The position numbers were made by a program, and so were the translations under genes. The notes beneath the pieces were generated by a model. The model was not told the DNA's origin and did no database searches. It saw only the letters and a program-made list of their open reading frames with translations. Below are positions 6,805 through 13,974 of a DNA stretch of 64,000 nucleotides, piece after piece. How positions within the stretch are numbered: position 1 is the first letter of the stretch; each line of letters opens with the position of its first letter. The stretch comes from Paenibacillus antri (GTDB taxonomy: Bacteria > Bacillota > Bacilli > Paenibacillales > YIM-B00363), in assembly GCF_005765165.1 (NCBI RefSeq), contig NZ_VCIW01000005.1, forward strand, positions 1 through 64,000. The letters run 5' to 3'.

Positions 6805-7449
6805 ATGGTAGATACAAGACTGATTATTATTGACGGTATGCCTGGATCAGGGAAGTCAACGACTGGCCAGTTAATTGCAGATAAATTAGATTTAGGGAAT
6901 GTACAGAACACTTTTATTCACGAATTAGCAGAGAATCATCCATTAAGAATTTATGACAGGCAGTTCACTTCATTCGCCCTGAAGGATGAGGCGAATTGGT
7001 TTTCTACAAAGGTTAAGCAGTTATTTAGTCAGTTTGTTCAAGACCGTTTGAGAAGTAATCAAATAACAATAATTGAAGCTTATCTTTTTCAGAATACCAT
7101 TGGCTTCGCATTTAATATGGGGATGGATTTAGACGATATAAAAGTTTTAACAAGAGACATCCAAAACATTCTATTACCACTTAATCCTGCTTTAATTTAT
7201 TATTTTCAACCGTATGTGGAACAGAATTGGCGTTGGATCTGTAATATTCGTGGGCCAGAATTTACACAAGATCGTTGTGGGCTATATTCAGACGAGGATT
7301 TTGTTAAGGCAGGGGAGTTTTGGACTAGGAATCAAGATTTTGTGTTTACAATTGTTCAAGAATGGTCGATTCCAAAACTAATAATAGAAAATGAAGATTA
7401 TAGATGGGATGAATACAAAGATAATATATTTAACTTTTTGAGGATTTGA
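6805..7449 (+). CDS. P-loop NTPase, kinase-like
   Basis: A predicted nucleotide-dependent kinase of 214 residues. Walker A is IDGMPGSGKSTT (about residues 8-19). A conserved IIEAYLFQNTIGF segment resembles the substrate-binding strand of AAA_33-type small-molecule kinases, and WICNIRG may serve as the lid Arg. Close relatives are annotated only as hypothetical kinases or ATP-binding proteins. ATG 6805 is preferred to GTG 6796 because AGGAATAGG overlaps the latter. It lies between copies 9 and 10. Confidence 0.7.
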   Translation: MVDTRLIIIDGMPGSGKSTTGQLIADKLDLGNVQNTFIHELAENHPLRIYDRQFTSFALKDEANWFSTKVKQLFSQFVQDRLRSNQITIIEAYLFQNTIGFAFNMGMDLDDIKVLTRDIQNILLPLNPALIYYFQPYVEQNWRWICNIRGPEFTQDRCGLYSDEDFVKAGEFWTRNQDFVFTIVQEWSIPKLIIENEDYRWDEYKDNIFNFLRI

Positions 7450-7489
7450 GGAAACGGGAGAAGGTTATTCGAAGAAGGGCGCTGACATC

Positions 7490-7510
7490 GTATAACACCG
7501 CATTCACGCC
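7490..7510 (+). repeat. attC-like repeat, copy 10 (left arm only)
   Basis: The leader ATTCGAAGAAGGGCGCTGAC is followed by GTATAAC and GCATTCACGC; the sequence then changes abruptly to the leader of the VOC gene. The matching right part resumes at 8050 (copy 11), as if the VOC unit interrupted one repeat. Confidence 0.75.
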
Positions 7511-7556
7511 AAACTTGATATGAGGCAATAAATTTGCACACAAAGGAGATAAACCT

Positions 7557-8009
7557 ATGGGAACAAACAAATTACTAAGAATGGACAATGTCGGCATCGT
7601 TGTAGAATCCCTTGATGACGCAATCTCTTTCTTCGAGGAGATTGGCTTGAAGCTCGAAGGGCGAGCCACTGTCGAAGGTGAATGGGCCGGCCGCGTAACC
7701 GGATTGGGTTCTCAGTGCGTAGAGATTGCTATGATGGTTACCCCGGATGGCCACAGCCGACTTGAACTTTCGCGATTTCTCACCCCACCTACTATATCAG
7801 ATCACCGGACTGCTCCTGTAAACGCCCTTGGTTATCTACGCGTCATGTTCACCGTTGAAGACATTGACGAAATGGTATCCAGACTCACTAAGTATGGTGC
7901 TCAGCTCGTTGGCGAAGTGGTTCAGTACGAGGACTCGTATCGGCTCTGCTACATTCGTGGAACCGAAGGACTTCTGATCGGTTTGGCGGAACAACTCGGT
8001 AACAAATAA
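7557..8009 (+). CDS. VOC (glyoxalase/bleomycin-resistance fold) protein
   Basis: A 150-residue protein of two beta-alpha-beta-beta-beta units: residues 8-70 (MDNVGIVVESLDDAISFFEE) and 88-148 (GYLRVMFTVEDIDEMVSRL). The His that usually starts the first strand as metal ligand is replaced by Asn (DNVGIVV), so metal-dependent catalysis is uncertain. ATG 7557 has AAAGGAG upstream. Its codon composition looks more GC-rich than adjacent units, and it is flanked by two half repeats. Confidence 0.82.
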   Translation: MGTNKLLRMDNVGIVVESLDDAISFFEEIGLKLEGRATVEGEWAGRVTGLGSQCVEIAMMVTPDGHSRLELSRFLTPPTISDHRTAPVNALGYLRVMFTVEDIDEMVSRLTKYGAQLVGEVVQYEDSYRLCYIRGTEGLLIGLAEQLGNK

Positions 8010-8049
8010 GTAACTGACGTTTCGAATTGGAAGGCCGGCATTGTGCAGG

Positions 8050-8135
8050 CACCCTTGGTCCCAGATATGGGTTCGAAGATGTGGTTGCTGCGACAACTCC
8101 CTTACGGGAGATCGTGAATGCGATGAACGTTACAC
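8050..8135 (+). repeat. attC-like repeat, copy 11 (right part)
   Basis: ACCCTTGGTC leads into GGGTTCGAAGATGTGGTTG, CTGCGAC, AACTCCC/GGGAGAT, CGTGAATGC and end box GTTACAC. The left box and outer left arm are absent here but present at 7490-7510. Confidence 0.75.
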
Positions 8136-8163
8136 GAAACCAGTGCAGGAGGAGTGATGTAAG

Positions 8164-8571
8164 TTGGACAGGGAAGTATTATTTGAAGAATCATCGGCTG
8201 GTAAGTCTCTTTTTGAAAAAATCAGATCCTTATGTCTTTCATTACCTGGGACCAGTGAACGAATCAGCCATGGTGCACCTACGTTTTTTATTAACGATAA
8301 ACTTTCATTTGTACAATATCGTGTTAATCATCACGGTGATGGAAGAATTGCACTTTGGTGTTCTGCCCCTCCAGGTGTTCAAACTTTACTCGTCGAAGAA
8401 AAACCTGAAATTTATTTTAACCCACCATATGTTGGACATCTAGGGTGGGTTGGACTAAGACTTGACCGAGATGCTACATGGACAGATATAGCCGGAATCA
8501 TTGGAGATGCTTATCTTAATAGAGCACCGAAAAAATACAAGGAAATGGTGATGAAAGGAAATAATATTTAG
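8164..8571 (+). CDS. MmcQ/YjbR-family protein
   Basis: A 135-residue protein of the MmcQ/YjbR fold (CyaY-like, double-wing DNA-binding proposed). Characteristic stretches are the N-terminal LPGTSERISHGAPTFFIND, the central strand IALWCSAPPGVQ and the C-terminal LGWVGLRLDRDATWTDI followed by a helix. The function of the family is not settled. TTG 8164 is the start, preceded by AGGAGGAGTG; an ATG at 8157 is immediately followed by a stop. It lies between copy 11 and remnant 12. Confidence 0.75.
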   Translation: MDREVLFEESSAGKSLFEKIRSLCLSLPGTSERISHGAPTFFINDKLSFVQYRVNHHGDGRIALWCSAPPGVQTLLVEEKPEIYFNPPYVGHLGWVGLRLDRDATWTDIAGIIGDAYLNRAPKKYKEMVMKGNNI

Positions 8572-8573
8572 TT

Positions 8574-8600
8574 TCGAGGAAGCCGGTGTTGCGGACAAGG
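8574..8600 (+). repeat. Repeat remnant 12 (internal part)
   Basis: TTCGAGGAAGCCGGTGTTGC followed by GGACAA corresponds to the middle of the repeat up to the start of stem D. Here it directly precedes the RBS AAGGAGTGA of the MazG-like gene. Confidence 0.5.
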
Positions 8601-8612
8601 AGTGAACATGAA

Positions 8613-8909
8613 ATGAATGATCAAGTTATATCGCTAAGGAGTTTACAAGAGTACATTAAGGGAACGGATTATGCTCCTGATCAGAAACTACATTATTTTT
8701 ATAAGTTGGTTGAAGAAATAGGGGAACTCTCAGAAGTAATCAGGAAGAACAGAAGGATCAAAGATACCGGGCACATTAAAGGGACAATTGAAGAAGAGCT
8801 GTATGACGTTTTATATTACATTGCTGCTCTAGCTAATGTGTACGATATCGATTTAGAAGAATGCTTCAGATTAAAAGAAGAGATAAATAAGGCGAAATGG
8901 AACAAGTAA
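8613..8909 (+). CDS. MazG-like nucleotide pyrophosphohydrolase
   Basis: A small all-alpha NTP pyrophosphatase of 98 residues. The metal-binding pairs are visible as EEIGELSE (ExxE, about residue 34) and EEELYDVLYY (ExxxD, about residue 65). Such proteins hydrolyse non-canonical or excess nucleoside triphosphates. ATG 8613 is chosen; ATG 8608 runs into a stop after two codons. The SD AAGGAGTGA is 8597-8605. Confidence 0.8.
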   Translation: MNDQVISLRSLQEYIKGTDYAPDQKLHYFYKLVEEIGELSEVIRKNRRIKDTGHIKGTIEEELYDVLYYIAALANVYDIDLEECFRLKEEINKAKWNK

Positions 8910-8956
8910 ATGAAAGTCATAAGGGTAAATAAAGTTGAGGGTGTGTTCTTAGAAAG

Positions 8957-8975
8957 CTGAATGCGAGGGACGTGA
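8957..8975 (+). repeat. Repeat remnant 13 (right end)
   Basis: CTGAATGCGAGGGACGTGAG matches the right arm GTGAATGCGAGAGACGTTA with changes in the terminal box. Nothing else is seen in 8910-9031. Confidence 0.45.
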
Positions 8976-9031
8976 GCGAAAGATCCGGATGAGCGAAAAA
9001 ATAATTATCACCAAACTTGGAGTTGACGTTC

Positions 9032-9532
9032 TTGAGTAAAACAGTGACCCACAAGATTTATACAATGTGTATGATTCAAAACGATGCAAACGTCTTATTA
9101 GTAAACAGGCCTGATAGATTAGGGTTTCCTGGTTATCTTGCTCCTGGCGGAAAAGTTGATTTCCCCGAAAGTATCGTCGATGCTGCGATTCGAGAAGTGA
9201 GGGAAGAGACGGGACTAATTGTAAAAGATATTATTTATAAAGGATTAGATGAATTTTGTGAGCCCAATGAAGGCCTAAGATATATGGTCTTTAATTATTT
9301 GGCAACTTCTTTCGAAGGGGAACTTCTCGAAAACCCGCCTGAAGGTGAACTTCTTTGGATTCCAATAAGGAAGGCAATGGATTTACCGATGCAGGATTGG
9401 TTCAAGAGAAGGTTCCCTTTGTTCTTTAATGAAGGAACTTTTGAATTAAGCTTTATTTGGGATAAGAACAAGGATGAGACGATCAAAGAAACAATAAAAC
9501 ATTATGGTATGGGGACTATCCGAAACCCTTGA
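9032..9532 (+). CDS. Nudix hydrolase (MutT/8-oxo-dGTPase-like)
   Basis: Hydrolyses a nucleoside diphosphate linked to another moiety; 166 residues. The Nudix box fits in full: G-KVDFP-E-SIVDAAI-REVREETGL. LGFPGYLAPGG before it resembles the 8-oxo-dGTP diphosphatase (YtkD/MutT) subgroup, but the substrate is not proven. TTG 9032 is preferred over TTG 9017 because GGAG at 9019-9022 gives 9-base spacing. This starts a run of four genes (9032-11649) without recognisable repeats between them. Confidence 0.82.
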   Translation: MSKTVTHKIYTMCMIQNDANVLLVNRPDRLGFPGYLAPGGKVDFPESIVDAAIREVREETGLIVKDIIYKGLDEFCEPNEGLRYMVFNYLATSFEGELLENPPEGELLWIPIRKAMDLPMQDWFKRRFPLFFNEGTFELSFIWDKNKDETIKETIKHYGMGTIRNP

Positions 9533-9556
9533 AAATCGATGAAGGTGAGGTCTGAG

Positions 9557-10393
9557 ATGAGATTTATTTCCCGACATTCCAAAAGAGATATGGAATTACC
9601 TAGAAAAAGGCATGAACTTTTGAACCGAATCATAACAAGCCTTAGAACAAATGAGGATGTTGAAGGAATCTTTCTTGGTGGCTCCCTTGCGAAAGGTAAT
9701 GAAGATCACTTTTCAGACATTGATTTGCGAATTATCGTTCCTGATGAACAATACAAGAGATTTATTTTCGATAAGCAAAAACTTTCAGCACAGTTCGGGA
9801 ATGTACTATTTTTTGAAGATTTAAATCCCAATGCACCATTTACAATTGCCCATTATGATCAGTTTATTAAACTGGACCTCTTTATTTATACTTTTCAAAC
9901 TTTAAAACCCTCAGTTTGGCTCAAAGGAATTAAAGTGGTTCATGATCCATCCGGAGAACTACAAGAAATCGTTCGGCAATCGGAAGGTTTGTTTTATCAA
10001 GTAACTCGCGAAGAAGTAGAAGCTTGGAGCGGCAAAGTGTATGCGTATATTCATGAAGTGTATCGAAGAGTGATGAGAGAAGAATACTACTACGCCCTGA
10101 CGATGATTAGCAATTTGCGTTCATTCATAGTTAAAGGGTGGAGTATGGAAGTGGATCGTCAGCCAAATGACGCGTGGGATTGGTCAAAGATTGAAGGGAG
10201 TAGAAGTAATTTAGAACCTTGGCAATTGTCGATGTTAGGCCGGTGGAGTTGCGGTAGAGATCAAGAAGAGATTATGAAGACCTTACACTCAATGATACCA
10301 GAACTTCGCAGGCTTCACGGAAATTTGTGCGATAAGATTGGGTTTGGCGAGAACCATAACAATTTCGATAAGATCGTAAACCTAGTTTTGTAA
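9557..10393 (+). CDS. Nucleotidyltransferase-domain protein (aminoglycoside adenylyltransferase-like)
   Basis: A 278-residue protein with the polymerase-beta nucleotidyltransferase signature GIFLGGSLAKGNEDHFSDIDL: GGS followed by the metal-binding DxD. The rest is mostly helical and matches the ANT(4')/AadK-like or DUF4111-type arrangement loosely. It may adenylylate a small molecule such as an aminoglycoside, or be an uncharacterised relative. ATG 9557 has GGTGAGG upstream and is preferred to ATG 9539, which overlaps that SD. It begins 24 bases after the Nudix stop. Confidence 0.75.
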   Translation: MRFISRHSKRDMELPRKRHELLNRIITSLRTNEDVEGIFLGGSLAKGNEDHFSDIDLRIIVPDEQYKRFIFDKQKLSAQFGNVLFFEDLNPNAPFTIAHYDQFIKLDLFIYTFQTLKPSVWLKGIKVVHDPSGELQEIVRQSEGLFYQVTREEVEAWSGKVYAYIHEVYRRVMREEYYYALTMISNLRSFIVKGWSMEVDRQPNDAWDWSKIEGSRSNLEPWQLSMLGRWSCGRDQEEIMKTLHSMIPELRRLHGNLCDKIGFGENHNNFDKIVNLVL

Positions 10394-10426
10394 GTGATGA
10401 TAATTATTCTTTTGGGGGAGATAAAT

Positions 10427-11044
10427 TTGAAGGAAATAAACTACTCCAATTATTATTGGCAAGACGAACAAATTAGGTTACGGGCAATTGAATCAAATGA
10501 TTGGGAAGCACACTATTACAATAGATTTGATTCACCGGCTCGTCGGTTATTAGAGTGCGTCGTTGAATTACCGCCTACGATCGAAGAAGCAAAGAAATTT
10601 GCTGAGACATTTGCAGGTTTTCCGTCAGGATCTGGACGAATCATGTTTACCATTACAACTTTAAATGACGAGAACATCGGAGGAATAAACCTAAATAGCA
10701 TTGATGAAAGAAATGGCACTTTTAGTATTGGTATTCAAATCAACCGGGATCATCGAGGCAAAGGGTATGGTACTAGAGCAGTTAGACTTTTACTACGATA
10801 TGCTTTTTTCGAGAGACGCCTAAATAAATTCAACGATTATGTTCTTGAAGGAAATGATGCCTCTGCAAACATGATGAGGAAACTTGGCTGCATTCAAGAA
10901 GGAGTTCGACGTCAAGTCATATATACAAATGGAAAGTATCATGACTTGATTTTATTTGGATTAACAAAGGATGAATTTATAGAGAATGAAAGACAAAACA
11001 ATCCAGAGGTGCCGTTGTCTGAAAGAGGGTGTACTCATAGGTGA
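10427..11044 (+). CDS. GNAT-family N-acetyltransferase (RimJ/RimL type)
   Basis: An acetyltransferase of 205 residues of the Acetyltransf_3 class. The N-terminal IRLRAIESNDWEAHY strand-helix, motif A IGIQINRDHRGKGYGTRAV and the C-terminal NDASANMMRKLGCIQEGVRR are typical of RimJ/RimL-like proteins that modify amino groups. TTG 10427 follows GGGGGAG; the open frame begins earlier but without an RBS. A charged tail after residue 190 is family-atypical. Confidence 0.82.
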   Translation: MKEINYSNYYWQDEQIRLRAIESNDWEAHYYNRFDSPARRLLECVVELPPTIEEAKKFAETFAGFPSGSGRIMFTITTLNDENIGGINLNSIDERNGTFSIGIQINRDHRGKGYGTRAVRLLLRYAFFERRLNKFNDYVLEGNDASANMMRKLGCIQEGVRRQVIYTNGKYHDLILFGLTKDEFIENERQNNPEVPLSERGCTHR

Positions 11045-11163
11045 ATCTGAAACAGTTCCATTCAACGATTGAATCGCTTTTCGGGGAATTGCTCATTGAA
11101 TTTAAGGATCAAAGACCGCGTGCAAACTCGAGATAACAAGATCTCAAATTGGTGAGGTGCCAC

Positions 11164-11649
11164 TTGTCACATATTAGAGTTCGGCCTACGGCCTTAATTA
11201 TTAAAGACAATTCAATACTCTTAATAGAGTATGAGGATAATGGAGTACATTATAACTTGCCCGGCGGCGGGGCAGAGCCTGGTGAAACAATTATTGATGC
11301 TGTAAAGAGGGAAGCTTTCGAAGAGGCATGTATCGATATTGATGTAGGGCCTCTGGCCTTAATTTATGAATTTGCTCCCCATAAACAATCGGGTGATTAT
11401 GAAGTTAATGGAAAGCATAGTTTGCATCTTATCTTTGAATGCACTTTAAAAGACGGATCAATACCACAGCTACCCCAAGTCCCAGACCCACATCAATCCG
11501 CTGTAAAGTGGATCCCTCTCGAGCAATTGGATTCTGTTTTACTCATTCCAAATATCAAAGATCAGCTAAAAGCATACATAGACAAAAGGATGAATGTCGA
11601 ATTAATAGAGGACTTCAAATTAAAACCGTTAGACAAAAACAAAATGTGA
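11164..11649 (+). CDS. Nudix hydrolase
   Basis: A 161-residue Nudix protein. The box reads G-GAEPG-E-TIIDAVK-REAFEEACI; the final Gly of the consensus (EExG) is Cys. IRVRPTALIIKDNSILLIEY is the preceding beta sheet. The substrate is unknown. TTG 11164 follows GGTGAGG. The preceding 120 bases contain no recognisable repeat copy. Confidence 0.8.
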   Translation: MSHIRVRPTALIIKDNSILLIEYEDNGVHYNLPGGGAEPGETIIDAVKREAFEEACIDIDVGPLALIYEFAPHKQSGDYEVNGKHSLHLIFECTLKDGSIPQLPQVPDPHQSAVKWIPLEQLDSVLLIPNIKDQLKAYIDKRMNVELIEDFKLKPLDKNKM

Positions 11650-11671
11650 ATGTAATTGGAGGAAGGTGCGA

Positions 11672-11698
11672 GCATCTTAAAACACGGCATTCACGGCC
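11672..11698 (+). repeat. attC-like repeat, copy 14 (left arm only)
   Basis: Leader ATTGGAGGAAGGTGCGAGCA is followed by TTAAAACAC and GGCATTCACG; it then breaks off into the leader of a second VOC gene, at the same place as copy 10. Confidence 0.6.
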
Positions 11699-11728
11699 AA
11701 GAAAGAGAAATAAAAAGGAGAGGTGAAA

Positions 11729-12163
11729 ATGTTGAGCAAAAAAACAAATAACGCAGATGTGAGTGGTTACTGCTGCTTAAGATTCCCAGTCGTGGATTTG
11801 AAAAAGTCGGTTGATTTTTACTGCAATGTATTGGGCTATGAATTAACTTCGGCGGATTATTCCTTCGGAGAGGCTCATGTCTCATTGAAAAATGGAAACG
11901 GTCCAAGTACTTTTTTGATGGAAACCAAACCGGAAGATATAACCCATTTGAAATTCGTATTTCCTCGTTCATTTTGGATCACTAACGATACGAGGCATGT
12001 GACCATGGTCGAAATGTTAACGAATGATTTGCTTGCTTTGCATGAACGGATTAAACAGGCAGGCGCCCATATCGATACAGAACCTGTATTTACTAATGAT
12101 TTCGGCTACTTCACCTTCTATGATCCGAATGGGCATTATTTCCGGGTGGTGGAAGAAAAATAA
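11729..12163 (+). CDS. VOC (glyoxalase-fold) protein
   Basis: A 144-residue protein of the vicinal oxygen chelate fold. FPVVDLKKSVDFYCNVLGYE is the first beta-alpha unit and YFTFYDPNGHYFRVVEE the last strands, with the C-terminal Glu metal ligand. The His usual on the first strand is absent. ATG 11729 follows AAAGGAGAGG. As with the other VOC gene at 7557, a left half repeat precedes it. Confidence 0.82.
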   Translation: MLSKKTNNADVSGYCCLRFPVVDLKKSVDFYCNVLGYELTSADYSFGEAHVSLKNGNGPSTFLMETKPEDITHLKFVFPRSFWITNDTRHVTMVEMLTNDLLALHERIKQAGAHIDTEPVFTNDFGYFTFYDPNGHYFRVVEEK

Positions 12164-12171
12164 CTTTTCGA

Positions 12172-12191
12172 GATGCGAGAACATATAATCC
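12172..12191 (+). repeat. Possible right-end repeat remnant
   Basis: ATGCGAGAACATATAATCC resembles the right end AATGCGAGAGACGTTATACG with several changes. It lies between the VOC gene and the next methyltransferase, where a repeat would be expected. Confidence 0.35.
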
Positions 12192-12208
12192 AGAAAAGAG
12201 GACTCGAT

Positions 12209-12898
12209 TTGGCTACGCATGAACAAATTTATCGAAATGAAGTAGACGCATATGAGTTTATGATCAGTAAGCAGCCTGGCTTAACGAAGTATATTAACGA
12301 GATTCAACCGATCCATGGTCTGGATATCTTAGATTTAGGTGCCGGATCCGGGAGATTCGCCGCCTCACTTGCCAAGCAAGCAAAATCATTAATATGTACG
12401 GACATTTCCGAATCTATGCTTAACCTATTGGACAGCAAGCTTGAGAAACAAGGAACACATCGAAACTGGAAAACCCTCATTGCGGATCACAGGAAATTAC
12501 CAATTGAAGATCAATCCATTGATATCGTGATTTCCGGTTGGAGTATTTGTTATTTAACACATACAGGAAATGAGAGATGGGAAGAGAATTTAGAACAAAT
12601 ATTTAAAGAAATGAAAAGAGTCTTAAGAAATAGAGGCACGATTATCATTTTTGAAACAATGGGCACAGGCACGGAAATCCCCAAGCCACCAGAATACCTG
12701 AAGCCGTATTTTCATGCATTAACAGACAAATACGATTTCAAGCACCGCTGGGTACGTGCAGATTATGAATTCCCCAGCTTTGAGGAAGCGAAAAATGGAA
12801 CGGAGTTTTTCTTTGGGAAAGAAGTGGCGCAGAGAATAGTTCATAATGAATGGTCGATCGTCCCGGAATGTGCGGGGATATGGTGGAAGCATTATTAG
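12209..12898 (+). CDS. Class I SAM-dependent methyltransferase
   Basis: A 229-residue methyltransferase. Motif I is ILDLGAGSGRFAASLA, motif II ICTDISESML, and DIVISGWSICYLTH the post-II catalytic region; EMKRVLRNRGTIIIFET is motif III. It belongs with Methyltransf_11/25 proteins that act on small molecules; the substrate is unknown. TTG 12209 is chosen because AGAGGA lies 7 bases upstream; the open frame extends to 12173. Confidence 0.78.
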   Translation: MATHEQIYRNEVDAYEFMISKQPGLTKYINEIQPIHGLDILDLGAGSGRFAASLAKQAKSLICTDISESMLNLLDSKLEKQGTHRNWKTLIADHRKLPIEDQSIDIVISGWSICYLTHTGNERWEENLEQIFKEMKRVLRNRGTIIIFETMGTGTEIPKPPEYLKPYFHALTDKYDFKHRWVRADYEFPSFEEAKNGTEFFFGKEVAQRIVHNEWSIVPECAGIWWKHY

Positions 12899-12910
12899 GT
12901 GTTCGGAAAA

Positions 12911-12932
12911 CGCACACGACATCCGATACGCG
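12911..12932 (+). repeat. Possible left-end repeat remnant
   Basis: ACACGACATCCGATACGCGC shares GACATCCGATA with the leader and left box of copy 6 (TTGACATCCGATAACACAGC). It lies between the two methyltransferase genes. Confidence 0.4.
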
Positions 12933-12943
12933 CGAGGTGTGTA

Positions 12944-13660
12944 ATGAACCGAATTGAACGAATCAGATCTATGGAAAAGCAATATCACGATGCCTGTTAT
13001 GAAAACAACAAGTTATTTCAAGAAGGATCTTGGTTGCATAAACCGGTTAAAACCGTCCTAGATTTGTTCAGCCTGTTTGATCAGAAAGAGGAAGTACAGA
13101 TTTTAGATTTAGGCTGTGGCGTAGGAAGGAACAGTATACCGATAGCGGAGAAATTAAAGCATCGATCGGGAAAGGTCGTATGCGTAGATTTGTTGGAGTC
13201 AGCTGTAAGTATTCTAGGGAAATATGCCAATCAATACGGCGTTGAAGAATGGATAGACCGAACCCAAATCGACATTGGCAACTTCCCTATTGGTTTTGAA
13301 CGTTATGATTATATCTTTTCAGTTTCCAGTTTAGAACATTTAGATTCCGAGGCCACTTTCGACAAGGTAATTACGAATATGATTCAAGGCACGAAGGTCG
13401 GGGGAGTGAATTGCATAATCATCAGTACCAATGTAACGGAGACACTCATTGACTCCGGAACGAATGTTGAACCGATGTATGAGTTAAATTTTGAGACACA
13501 ATATCTTATTGATAAGTTTCAAGATGCTTATAGAGGCTGGGAAACCTTGAAGCAGACTACAAGACCATACGATGTAGAAATCGAGAGAGAAGGGAAAAGG
13601 GTATTGCTCCACGGCGACGTAGTGACATGGGCGGTACAGAAAGTCGGCAATTGCGTCTAA
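12944..13660 (+). CDS. Class I SAM-dependent methyltransferase (TehB-like)
   Basis: A 238-residue methyltransferase. Motif I is ILDLGCGVGRNSIPIA with the GxGxGRNS form seen in TehB-type enzymes, and motif II VVCVDLLESAV. YDYIFSVSSLEHLDS is the post-II region. ATG 12944 has GAGGTG upstream. It is not homologous enough to the preceding methyltransferase to be a tandem duplicate. Substrate unknown. Confidence 0.78.
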   Translation: MNRIERIRSMEKQYHDACYENNKLFQEGSWLHKPVKTVLDLFSLFDQKEEVQILDLGCGVGRNSIPIAEKLKHRSGKVVCVDLLESAVSILGKYANQYGVEEWIDRTQIDIGNFPIGFERYDYIFSVSSLEHLDSEATFDKVITNMIQGTKVGGVNCIIISTNVTETLIDSGTNVEPMYELNFETQYLIDKFQDAYRGWETLKQTTRPYDVEIEREGKRVLLHGDVVTWAVQKVGNCV

Positions 13661-13701
13661 ATCTTACCTGGAGGTCATCTTGAATTGCAATGATGAGCGA
13701 A

Positions 13702-13743
13702 CAGATTATTGTTCTATTTCAGCTAGGAAATAAATGGTATAAT
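13702..13743 (+). promoter_or_regulatory. Damaged copy of the toxin promoter block
   Basis: AGGAAATAAATGGTATAATC matches the toxin promoter around the extended -10 (TATAAT 13738-13743). The right half of the LexA-like box (GTTCT) is present at the same 22-base spacing; the left half is lost. Confidence 0.6.
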
Positions 13744-13798
13744 CATGAAGTGTGATTGAGTCTTGGGTGGCATGGTTTCCCTTCGAGTGGATGTGGCC

Positions 13799-13879
13799 AT
13801 GGTGTTGAGGGACGCGATAACGATCATGATTCTTTATCGCAACCATTGCCCAAGCTCTTTTACCATTCAGCGGGAATAG
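13799..13879 (+). pseudogene. Decayed second copy of the holin-like toxin
   Basis: The first 11 codons (ATG, then DAITIMIL) match the intact toxin at 2465. A one-base insertion after codon 11 shifts the frame and yields a 26-codon ORF without the hydrophobic helix; the tail codons for NNYKRK are also partly deleted. The SD AAGGAGG has become GAGTGGATG. Alignment of the whole unit, from promoter to terminator, shows clear duplication followed by decay. Confidence 0.75.
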
Positions 13880-13885
13880 AAAGTA

Positions 13886-13924
13886 TAACCCACCCCAAGG
13901 CTGCTCGCCGAAGGTGGGTTTTTG
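13886..13924. terminator. Terminator of the decayed toxin unit
   Basis: ACCCACC/GGTGGGTTTTT with the loop CCAAGGCTGCTCGCCGAA-like sequence is nearly identical to 2559-2598. Confidence 0.75.
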
Positions 13925-13974
13925 GCATTTTTAACTTGCTCGGTCTACAAGAGGCATTTTCTAAAGCGTTGGGA

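Noticed and set aside
99-8135. CRISPR array made of the region-1 repeats
   Set aside because: Copies are 113-150 bp, contain internal hairpins, and are separated by whole genes of 0.3-0.9 kb rather than short unique spacers; no cas genes are present.
13756-13974. Long N-terminal extension of the histidine phosphatase
   Set aside because: The upstream open frame runs through the decayed toxin and its terminator; the conserved phosphatase fold begins at GTG 13975.
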